Shown: positions 1 through 6,023 of the stretch, piece after piece
Position numbering within the stretch: position 1 is the stretch's first letter
Layout: the number at the start of each line of letters is the position of its first letter
DNA from: Thermohalobaculum sp050331395
GTDB lineage: Bacteria > Pseudomonadota > Alphaproteobacteria > Rhodobacterales > Rhodobacteraceae
NCBI GenBank assembly: GCA_050331395.1
Contig: JBHJGX010000055.1
Location: 1 to 7,314 of the forward strand
Reading direction: 5' to 3'
DNA: 7,314 nt
Notes under the pieces: model-generated
Databases searched by the model: none
What the model was told of the DNA's origin: nothing
The model's input: only the letters and a program-made list of their open reading frames with translations
Made by a program: the position numbers and the translations under genes

Positions 1-239
1 AGCCGTACATAGAACGGGCCCTCGGCGTGGGCGGGCTCGGTGATATATAAGCGGTCGCGATTGTTGGCGTCGCCGTCGCGGCTCGCGGCTTCGGGCCCGT
101 AGACGATGTTGAGCGGTTGGGTCTGCGCGGCGGCCGTGGCCGCGAGGCAGACCGCCAGAGCGGATCCGCCGAGGCCCTGTCGGAGACGCGCGCCGAAGCG
201 GCCGTTCGAAAGGCCCAAGACGTCGAAGCTTCTGCCCAT
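1..239 (-). CDS. Secreted protein of unknown function, N-terminal part only
   Basis: Only the first 79 codons are present; the gene continues past the left edge. The protein begins MGRSFDVLGLSNG, then has a basic stretch, a hydrophobic core (ALAVCLAATAAA) and an AAAQ cleavage-like site near residue 38, so it has a plausible Sec signal peptide with a long n-region. The start of the mature part contains VYGPEAASRDGDANNRD followed by GPFYVR; this looks like a beta-strand-rich extracellular domain, but I do not recognise the family with confidence. I chose the ATG at 239 because GGGGGA (complement of 245-250) lies 5 nt upstream. An in-frame ATG at 245 would add two residues but has no spaced ribosome site. 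It follows the LysM/FecR gene by 44 bp and is most likely its last or next-to-last operon partner. Reading frame, signal peptide and start are seen directly; function is unknown. Confidence 0.72.
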   Translation of the reverse strand, partial: MGRSFDVLGLSNGRFGARLRQGLGGSALAVCLAATAAAQTQPLNIVYGPEAASRDGDANNRDRLYITEPAHAEGPFYVR

Positions 240-283
240 GCTCATCCCCCGCGGGTCGTCTGCCCTGGTCGCTGTCCGCCGCC

Positions 284-2650
284 TCAGTTGAAACGGAGGG
301 CCGCGCTGTTGCCTGCGTAATCTTCGATGGTGACGTCGACGCGCACGATCGGTCCGGCACCGGCCGGCACCACGGCCCTATAGAGCCCGTTCGCCCGGTC
401 ATAGCGCAAATGCCCCCGACGCTCGGTATCGGCGATCAAGAGCCGGAACGGCGCCGCCTGGCGGAGCCCCGAGGGATCCTCGACCCGCACGGCGATCTCG
501 ACGGGCGCATCCGCGGCTTCGCCGAGCCGCGCTACCCGCGTCTCGAGCACCTCGGGCGGGCTCTGGTCGAGCTGCACGGTCACCCGGCGCAGCGTGACGT
601 TGCCGACCGCATCCGTCGCAACCAGCTCGAGCGTGTTCGTCCCGGCCGCGAGCCGCAGGATGTGCGAGAACCGCCCGCCTTCGAGCGGGATCTCCGCCCC
701 GTCCGCCGTCAGCCGCTCCGCATCCGAGGCGGTGCCGGCGATCTCGACGAAATCGGTCGACGTCGCCGCGGGCGGCGGCACATCGAGCGCGATCTCGGGC
801 ATGGTCCGGTCGCTCCGGGCCACAAAGGACGCGCGCCCCTCTTCGGCACCGCTCACCGCGATGAGCGTCAGGGTATAGGCGATGCCCTCGGCGCTCGCCG
901 GCACCGAGACGGCAAATTCCCCGAGGGCTCCGACAACCGTGCCCGCGGCCTCTGCGCCGGTGGGGTCGATGACGCGCACGCGCGATCCGGGCTCGGCATC
1001 CGTCGTTCCGGCGAGGGCGAGTTGGTCGCTCGCGGTCAGGAACCGCCCCTCGTCATCGGTCACCATGGTGTCGGAGAAGCGGATCTCGGCGGTGCGGTCG
1101 GGACGGAAAACGATCCGGTGCGTGCGTTCGCTCCGGTTGCCGGCCGGGTCGACGGCGACGAGCGAGACGCTGTTCTCGCCGGGCGCGAGCAGCAGATCGA
1201 CGCGGAAGGTGCCGTCCCCGGAGGGCGTCAGCTCGGTGCCGTCCACCGCAAGCTCGGCGTCGGGTTCCGTCTCGCCCGAAAGCGCCACGCGGTCGGCGCG
1301 CAAGATCGTGCCTTCGGCGGGCTCGATCACGGCGAGAAAGGGAGCTGTCCGGTCTTCGATCACCCGAAAGCGGCGCTCGCGGCTCCGCCGGCCGGGCAAA
1401 CCGGTGGGATCGAGCGCCGAGACCCGCCAGAAGTAAACCCCAGGCGCGAGCCCGTCGAGCTGGCGTTCCGGAGCCTCGAGACCCCAGTCGGAGACCTGCA
1501 TCCGGTTGAAGCCCGGATCGTCGGCAACCTCGAGCCAATAGGCGATGGCATCGGGCAGGGCGGACCAGGCCAGCGCGACCGAGCCGTTGTAGGTGGTGCC
1601 GTCGTCGGCCGGCCGCGTGAGGGCCACTTCCTTGAGGACCGTGAGCCCGGCCGCGGAGATCGCCCCGTCCGAGACGATCGCGCCTTGGTTCAGACCGAGA
1701 TCTACGCTCTCCTCGCCGGTGCGGATGCGAAGCGCGCCGGTGTCGTAATTGGCAAAGCGGGATCCCGCCTCGGAGTGGCTGACGAAAAAATCGCGGGACG
1801 CGATCTCGGCCGCGGCTCCCGGCACTTCGACCTCGAACGCATTGCGCCCTCCGGTATCGGTCAGGAGCGCGTAGAAATCCCCCTCGACGAGCGCGACCTT
1901 GGCCGAGCCGGTGCGCCGCAGCGGATCGGTGCGCATCCGCTCGATCACCGCGTTCGAATTGGCGTTGAGGCGGATCCGGCTGAAATCGCGGAAGGTGACC
2001 TGCGCGGTCGAACCCGAGAGCGTGCGGATCCGCTCGAACTCGACGAGAACATCGCGTTCGGCCCGCGGGGACCAGGCGGAATCCTCGGGGCGGAGGCCCT
2101 CGACTTCGCCATGTCGGTCGGTGAGCACCGCTTCCGCCGCCCGGTCGCGTTCGGCAACCGAGATGTCGCGGGCGTCATTGGCAAAGCCCTCGGCCTCGCC
2201 GGCCTGGCTTCGGGTGCGGCTCCAGGCACCCAGGGAGCGCGCGCCGAGCGCGGCGGAGTGCAGATCGATTGCGGTCTCGATCTCCTCGGGCGCAAAGAGC
2301 CGGGCCCCTTCTGCGGTCGCGCCCTGGATCGCCTGAAGCGCCTGTCCGAGCGCCGCATCGGCGGATTGCACCTCGCCGACGGGGATCCGCAGGACGGCCC
2401 CCGGGCGCACCTCGACCACCGAGGACAGCCCCGACAGCTCGAGGATTTGCGGCCAGAGATCGGGATCGCTCAAATAGGTCTCGGACAGCCCGCGGATCGT
2501 GTCGCCTTCGCGTACCTCGACCTCGATCACGGCCTCCACCTCGGTCGGACCCGCGTCGGTCTGTGCGGCCGGAGAGAGAGGCGCGAAGAAAAGAACGAGA
2601 GCGAGACACCGCCCGGTCAGTCGTCGCAATGCACGTACCCTCCGAAGCAT
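284..2650 (-). CDS. Secreted LysM and FecR domain protein with fibronectin/Ig-like repeats
   Basis: A 788-residue exported protein. Residues 1-30 are a signal peptide: an arginine-rich n-region, the core CLALVLFFAPL, and cleavage near SPAAQ. Residues about 42-90 form a LysM-like module (VREGDTIRGLSETYL, then RPGAVLRIP), a fold that binds glycan or peptidoglycan. An alanine- and charge-rich linker follows. Residues about 200-300 form a FecR-type domain, recognisable by GSTAQVTFRDFSRIRLN and by VALVEGDFYALL before EVEVPGAAAEIASRDF. Residues about 355-432 resemble a fibronectin/Ig-like module (WSALPDAIAYWLEV, then GVYFWRVSALD). Three Ig-like segments follow at about 436-516, 522-612 and 616-694, the first and third with the APGENSVSLVAVDPAGN or AAGTNTLELVATDAVGN signature, and then a C-terminal beta-rich part. 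There is no membrane anchor or sigma-factor neighbour, so this is not the classical FecR anti-sigma regulator of iron uptake. It lies 94 bp after the cyclic-nucleotide-binding gene. The ribosome site before ATG 2650 is weak. The architecture is clear; the role in the envelope is inferred. Confidence 0.9.
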   Translation of the reverse strand: MLRRVRALRRLTGRCLALVLFFAPLSPAAQTDAGPTEVEAVIEVEVREGDTIRGLSETYLSDPDLWPQILELSGLSSVVEVRPGAVLRIPVGEVQSADAALGQALQAIQGATAEGARLFAPEEIETAIDLHSAALGARSLGAWSRTRSQAGEAEGFANDARDISVAERDRAAEAVLTDRHGEVEGLRPEDSAWSPRAERDVLVEFERIRTLSGSTAQVTFRDFSRIRLNANSNAVIERMRTDPLRRTGSAKVALVEGDFYALLTDTGGRNAFEVEVPGAAAEIASRDFFVSHSEAGSRFANYDTGALRIRTGEESVDLGLNQGAIVSDGAISAAGLTVLKEVALTRPADDGTTYNGSVALAWSALPDAIAYWLEVADDPGFNRMQVSDWGLEAPERQLDGLAPGVYFWRVSALDPTGLPGRRSRERRFRVIEDRTAPFLAVIEPAEGTILRADRVALSGETEPDAELAVDGTELTPSGDGTFRVDLLLAPGENSVSLVAVDPAGNRSERTHRIVFRPDRTAEIRFSDTMVTDDEGRFLTASDQLALAGTTDAEPGSRVRVIDPTGAEAAGTVVGALGEFAVSVPASAEGIAYTLTLIAVSGAEEGRASFVARSDRTMPEIALDVPPPAATSTDFVEIAGTASDAERLTADGAEIPLEGGRFSHILRLAAGTNTLELVATDAVGNVTLRRVTVQLDQSPPEVLETRVARLGEAADAPVEIAVRVEDPSGLRQAAPFRLLIADTERRGHLRYDRANGLYRAVVPAGAGPIVRVDVTIEDYAGNSAALRFN

Positions 2651-2682
2651 CGACGACCCGTCGGCGCCGGTTCACCCCACGG

Positions 2683-2706
2683 CCGCGGAGCCTACTGGAA
2701 CCGCGG
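2683..2706. repeat. Intercistronic inverted repeat (CCGCGG arms)
   Basis: Two CCGCGG hexamers at 2683-2688 and 2701-2706 can pair. The stem extends inward to CCGCGGAGCC / GGAACCGCGG with 8 of 10 positions complementary and a TACT loop. It lies in the 94-bp gap between the cyclic-nucleotide-binding gene and the LysM/FecR gene. No T-run follows on the minus strand, so a rho-independent terminator is unlikely; an mRNA-stabilising or processing hairpin is possible, and so is chance in GC-rich DNA. Confidence 0.3.
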
Positions 2707-2744
2707 GCGATTGCAACCGAGACGGGCGACCGGCAGGCGCGGCA

Positions 2745-3176
2745 TCATACGCTGCGCGCGGTCGTCGCCTCGAGCCGCCGGGCGAGCACGCGGATCATCT
2801 CGAGCGAGAAATCCGGGAACTCGCGCAACAGGCTCAGGATCACCGAGCGGTCGAAGCGCATCACCTCGACATCGCTCTTGGCGGCGATGGCCGTCGATCG
2901 GATCCCGTCGGTCAGCACGGCCATTTCGCCGACGATCTGGCCGGGGCCGAGGACGGCGACCGACGTCTCCCCGGCCGGGACCGGCACGAGCACATCCACC
3001 TCACCTCGCAACACCACATAGGCCGCGTCGCCGTCGTCGCCTTTCTCGAACAGCCGCTCCCCCGCCCGAAACGCGAGCGTCTCGCCAGTCATCGCGATCA
3101 CCCGCAGCCGCCGCGGATCGATGTTCCGAAAGAGCGGCATCTCCGAGAGGACTTTCAGGTTCTGGTGCAGGCTCAT
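2745..3176 (-). CDS. Stand-alone cyclic nucleotide-binding (CNB/CAP-type) protein
   Basis: A 143-residue protein made almost entirely of one cyclic nucleotide-monophosphate-binding beta-barrel. It starts MSLHQNLKVLSEMPLFRNID, the usual N-helix of such domains, continues through the barrel (FEKGDDGDAAYVVLRGEVDV), and carries the phosphate-binding cassette GEMAVLTDGIRSTA. In this cassette E84 (ribose contact) and R93 (phosphate contact) of the family are kept, so cAMP or cGMP binding is plausible. It ends in C-helices (SLEMIRVLARRLEATTA) with no helix-turn-helix, so it is not a CRP/FNR transcription factor but a regulatory subunit or sensor, presumably cytoplasmic. I chose ATG 3176 because homologous CNB domains begin here; GGGAGG (complement of 3188-3193) lies 11 nt upstream, a little far. 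An upstream in-frame ATG at 3254 would add 26 residues without family character. It follows the ABC-like gene by 81 bp, so the partner is likely that membrane protein. Confidence 0.9.
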   Translation of the reverse strand: MSLHQNLKVLSEMPLFRNIDPRRLRVIAMTGETLAFRAGERLFEKGDDGDAAYVVLRGEVDVLVPVPAGETSVAVLGPGQIVGEMAVLTDGIRSTAIAAKSDVEVMRFDRSVILSLLREFPDFSLEMIRVLARRLEATTARSV

Positions 3177-3257
3177 CTCACGTCTCGCCTCCCGAGTGCA
3201 GCCAGCGCCGATCTTGTTGGAAATCAGTATGGCGCGTCGGACGAGCGGGGCCAACCC

Positions 3258-5807
3258 TCACGTGACCGCTCGCAAGACGCCGGCATCGTCGACCTCCGCC
3301 AATCGGGTGGCGCCCTCGCGCGCCTCGGGCGAGGCGGCCGCATAGACCATGATCGCCTCGGCCGGCAGCTCCGCGCGAAGCTGCACACGCAGCGCCCGAT
3401 CCCCCGGAGTGTCGGCGCCGGCGATGCCGTCCAGCAAGAGCGCGCGCGGCCGTTTCACGAGCCCCCGCACAAGCGCCAGCCGCCGCCGTCCGACCGCCGA
3501 GAGATCGCCCACATTGAGCGGCACCCGAAGCCCGAGGGCGATCAGATCGAGGCGCAGGCCCTCGGCGTCGATCGCGCGCTCGAGATACTCGTCGAGCCGG
3601 CGCCAAGCCGAGCGCCGGTCAAAGCGCCGCCGCGCGTGCAGGATGTTCTCGGCCACGGTGCGGGCCGGGTTGAACCGGTCCTCGTCGAAGGCGACGAAGT
3701 CGTCGAGGGTGGAGACGATCGGCCGGACCACCTCGCGGGTCGCGATGATCTGCGCCTCGCGCTCGGGCGTCAGCACGTCGAGCTGGTCGCGCACGGGCAC
3801 GAATTTTGCCGCGAGTTTGCGGAGCCGCCCCTTGCCGCGGCTGTCGAGCGCGTCCAGTCCACGGGGATGGACCGCCGCGACGAGCGCCGCCGCCTCCTGG
3901 ATTTCCGTCCGGCTATAGCCGGCGACGCTATCGAGCACGCCCGAGCTTTCGCCCACCGCATCCACGAGCACGGCGAATTCCCGCCCGATTTCCCAGCCGA
4001 TCTCCAGCAGAAGCGCTTTGCCTTTAGAGGCCTCGAGCAGCTTCTCGACAACCGGGATACTCAGATGCTCGGACACGTCGCCGGCGGTTTTCGTCGGCAG
4101 ACCAAAGAAAAGATTTGCGAGCACTGTGCCGTTTCGGTTGTAGCGCCCGCGGTCCCACGGCTCGAGGAGATCCGCGAGCTCTTCGGATTGGGGCCCGAGG
4201 CGGGCTCGGGTCCGCAGGATCGGGTCGGTCCAGCGCGCGGCCTCGGCCTCGTCGAGATGCGAGGAAAGGGCGGCCGAATAAAGATCGTCCGCCAACCCAA
4301 CCGCATCGATGAGCGAAAGAAGACGGGCCTCGAGGGCGGCCGTGTCCGCGACGCCCGCAGCCGCGTAGTCCACCCAATCGCCTTCCGGATCGGCGGTCAG
4401 GTTGCCGGTCGCCCGGGCCTCCCGCAGAAAGATCGCGGTCTCCTCGCCGCCCGCCGCCTTGAGATCGGGCGGTTGCCGGAAGAGGCCGTAGAGCAGGTTC
4501 TCGCGAATGGTTCCCGAGACCAGCCCCGGTTCCTGGCCGACATAGCAGATCGACGCGCCAAGTTGGGGCAGCGTCGCATCGCCGAGGGGGGTGGCCCCCA
4601 GTGTGACGGTGCCGCCGGCCGGCTCGGCGAGCCCGGCCATAATCCGGATCGCCGTCTCCCGCGCGCCGGTCAGACCGCCGACAATGGCGAGTGTCTCCCC
4701 CGGGGCGACCTCGAGCCGGCGGACCGCGAGCCCGCCCGAGCCCGGTCCGCCCTCGATCTCCTCGAGCCGGAGGGGCGGGCCGAGCGGCTCACCGGCGCGG
4801 GTCAGCATCTCGGGCGGCGCAACGTCCTCGCCCTGGAAGCTTTCGACGACATAGGTGAATCGCGAGTTAAAATCCGCCCAGCGTTGCACATAGGTCAACA
4901 GCGCTTTCCATGGCCCCGCCAGATCTTTGTACGCTGCGAGAACTGCGACCAGTGCGCCAAAATCAAGATCGCCCTTTATGACCAGGTACCCGCCGATCGA
5001 ATAAAAGAAAAATGGTGTGAGCTGATTTATAAAGTTATTGATGAATTTGATCGTGAATTTACGTTTAAAGAGTTCGAGCCGAATCCTCGTGTTCGAGAAA
5101 AGCTTTCCCGAAATTTGTGCCAAATGCCAAAGTGCCGTGCCGTTGGTGCGGATGTCCGAGATTGTGCCAACGCTCTCGCCGATGGTGTCGGCAAGTCGAC
5201 GGGTGTTGCGCGCGCGGTCCTTGTTCAGGCGGATCACCTTGCGCTGCAGCTTTGGGATCAGCCAGGCCTGGATCGGATAGAATGCAATCGCGGCGGCGCC
5301 GAGGAGCGGGTCCTGCGCGAAGATGAACCCCACGTAGACCAAAAGCAAACCGCCCTGGAAAATCGGTGTGGCAATGACTTCACCGATAAAACCACCGAGC
5401 GGTTCGACCTCGCCGAGCATCGCCTGAATGACGTCTCCAGCCCGTGTGCCACGAAATCGGCGCATGCGAAATCGCATTAGATGCTCGAACAGCATAAAAC
5501 GGAGCCGGCGCAGCATACGCTCGCCGCACATGCCAATCGATACGTTGATCAGCCATTTAAGCCCATTGATTGCCACGACGAGGCCGAGAAAGACAAAGCA
5601 TAGAAAGAGCAGATACGGCACTTGATCGAAATCGATACCAAAAATCGAGATCGGAAAGTCGGTGCCATTGATCGCTTGGTTGATAATGATTTTAGGAATT
5701 TCAAGGGACGCGTAGACGAGCGGAAAGGTGGCGATCGTCAGCGCCAGGATCGTCAGCTGTTGAGCGCGCGAATGCCGCCAGACGAACGCGAAAAGCTTAG
5801 TGTCCAT
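3258..5807 (-). CDS. ABC exporter-like membrane protein with degenerate ATPase domain
   Basis: An 849-residue fused transmembrane and nucleotide-binding protein of ABC-exporter type. Six hydrophobic helices are visible at about 17-36, 64-86, 146-163, 167-186, 256-276 and 281-300. The nucleotide-binding part starts near 345. Its Walker A position reads GGLTGARET (377-385), lacking the glycine pattern and the invariant lysine. The Q-loop is kept (VGQEPGLVSGTI, Q425). The signature LSGGQ is LSAVG (769-773). Walker B is ALLLDGI, with the catalytic glutamate replaced by G794, and the H-loop histidine appears to be alanine near 824. About 340 residues separate Q-loop and signature, where canonical domains have under 100. 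ATP hydrolysis is therefore doubtful; it may act as a scaffold, a sensor or half of a heterodimer. ATG 5807 is preferred: AGGGGA (complement of 5813-5818) lies 5 nt upstream, and family-like sequence starts at MDTKLFAFVWRHS. In-frame ATGs at 5864-5897 add only unconserved residues. It is the first gene of the minus-strand operon. Confidence 0.9.
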   Translation of the reverse strand: MDTKLFAFVWRHSRAQQLTILALTIATFPLVYASLEIPKIIINQAINGTDFPISIFGIDFDQVPYLLFLCFVFLGLVVAINGLKWLINVSIGMCGERMLRRLRFMLFEHLMRFRMRRFRGTRAGDVIQAMLGEVEPLGGFIGEVIATPIFQGGLLLVYVGFIFAQDPLLGAAAIAFYPIQAWLIPKLQRKVIRLNKDRARNTRRLADTIGESVGTISDIRTNGTALWHLAQISGKLFSNTRIRLELFKRKFTIKFINNFINQLTPFFFYSIGGYLVIKGDLDFGALVAVLAAYKDLAGPWKALLTYVQRWADFNSRFTYVVESFQGEDVAPPEMLTRAGEPLGPPLRLEEIEGGPGSGGLAVRRLEVAPGETLAIVGGLTGARETAIRIMAGLAEPAGGTVTLGATPLGDATLPQLGASICYVGQEPGLVSGTIRENLLYGLFRQPPDLKAAGGEETAIFLREARATGNLTADPEGDWVDYAAAGVADTAALEARLLSLIDAVGLADDLYSAALSSHLDEAEAARWTDPILRTRARLGPQSEELADLLEPWDRGRYNRNGTVLANLFFGLPTKTAGDVSEHLSIPVVEKLLEASKGKALLLEIGWEIGREFAVLVDAVGESSGVLDSVAGYSRTEIQEAAALVAAVHPRGLDALDSRGKGRLRKLAAKFVPVRDQLDVLTPEREAQIIATREVVRPIVSTLDDFVAFDEDRFNPARTVAENILHARRRFDRRSAWRRLDEYLERAIDAEGLRLDLIALGLRVPLNVGDLSAVGRRRLALVRGLVKRPRALLLDGIAGADTPGDRALRVQLRAELPAEAIMVYAAASPEAREGATRLAEVDDAGVLRAVT

Positions 5808-5954
5808 ACCGGTCCCCTGCTGCAGGGCACCATCGACCATCCGCCATCGCCGATCAAGCGCACGCCCTATCCGGAGGAAGGGGCTCTTGCCCGGCATCTG
5901 GCATCGCGGTTGCTAAGACTTCGGTAACCTCCCTGAACGAATGGTAAATCTGTT

Positions 5955-5975
5955 CGGTTCCGGGACGGTTTCGGG
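5955..5975 (+). repeat. Tandem direct repeat at one helical turn, candidate operator
   Basis: CGGTTCCGGG (5955-5964) and CGGTTTCGGG (5966-5975) match at 9 of 10 positions and start exactly 11 bp apart. Direct repeats with 11-bp pitch are typical of OmpR/PhoB-family response regulator sites, which place two monomers on one DNA face. Position between divergent starts fits an operator, but the repeat is short and could be chance in GC-rich DNA. Confidence 0.35.
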
Positions 5976-5989
5976 CCGCCTGGGCGGCC
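5974..5989. repeat. GC-rich inverted repeat / hairpin in the leader of the G8 gene
   Basis: GGCCGC (5974-5979) and GCGGCC (5984-5989) are perfect inverted arms around a CTGG loop, followed on the plus strand by only TTT and then C. It is 34 bp before the G8 start codon. No gene ends here, so it is not an ordinary end-of-gene terminator; a leader attenuator, mRNA-stabilising hairpin or palindromic protein site is possible. It abuts the direct repeat. Confidence 0.35.
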
Positions 5990-6012
5990 TTTCGGCGGGT
6001 GCTGAACGAGAC

Positions 6013-6017
6013 GGGAG
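6013..6017 (+). promoter_or_regulatory. Ribosome binding site of the G8 protein gene
   Basis: GGGAG lies 6 nt before ATG 6024, a normal Shine-Dalgarno spacing. It decides the start of this gene: there is no signal peptide or conserved sequence upstream that would argue for an earlier start. Confidence 0.65.
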
Positions 6018-6023
6018 CGCGGC

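Larger units (their letters stand above)
5808..6023. promoter_or_regulatory. Divergent intergenic control region
   Basis: A 216-bp gap separates the starts of the minus-strand operon and the plus-strand G8 gene, so promoters for both should lie here. The most AT-rich part is about 5908-5955 and includes GAATGGTAAATCTG. I could not find a convincing -35/-10 pair at correct spacing on either strand. The region also carries a direct repeat and a hairpin, listed separately. The role as a shared control region follows from the gene arrangement, not from recognised promoter boxes. Confidence 0.55.

Noticed and set aside
1053..1538. Minus-strand 161-codon frame inside the LysM/FecR gene
   Set aside because: Frame-shifted shadow, arginine-rich, wholly inside a well-supported gene.
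3177..3254. Longer N-terminus for the CNB protein from ATG 3254
   Set aside because: The extra 26 residues precede the conserved N-helix and would begin only 3 bp after the ABC stop; the CNB fold is complete without them.
410..3265. Very long plus-strand open frame (951 codons) opposite the FecR and CNB genes
   Set aside because: It is a shadow of high-GC coding sequence: arginine-, glycine- and proline-rich, no recognisable domain, and it runs across two real genes with clear LysM/FecR and CNB domains on the other strand.
2499..5480. Plus-strand open frame of 993 codons opposite the ABC and CNB genes, including a cysteine-rich CENCDQC stretch and a charged helix-like part
   Set aside because: The charged part is the antisense of the ABC membrane helices, since hydrophobic codons read as polar residues on the other strand. 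No domain is recognisable and the minus-strand frame fits a known family end to end.
5808..5897. Longer N-terminus for the ABC-like protein from ATG 5897
   Set aside because: The extra 30 residues are polar and unlike the family start; the ribosome site AGGGGA is correctly spaced only for ATG 5807.
5974..5992. Rho-independent terminator
   Set aside because: Only three T follow the stem and no gene ends nearby on either strand, so it is recorded as a hairpin of unknown role.
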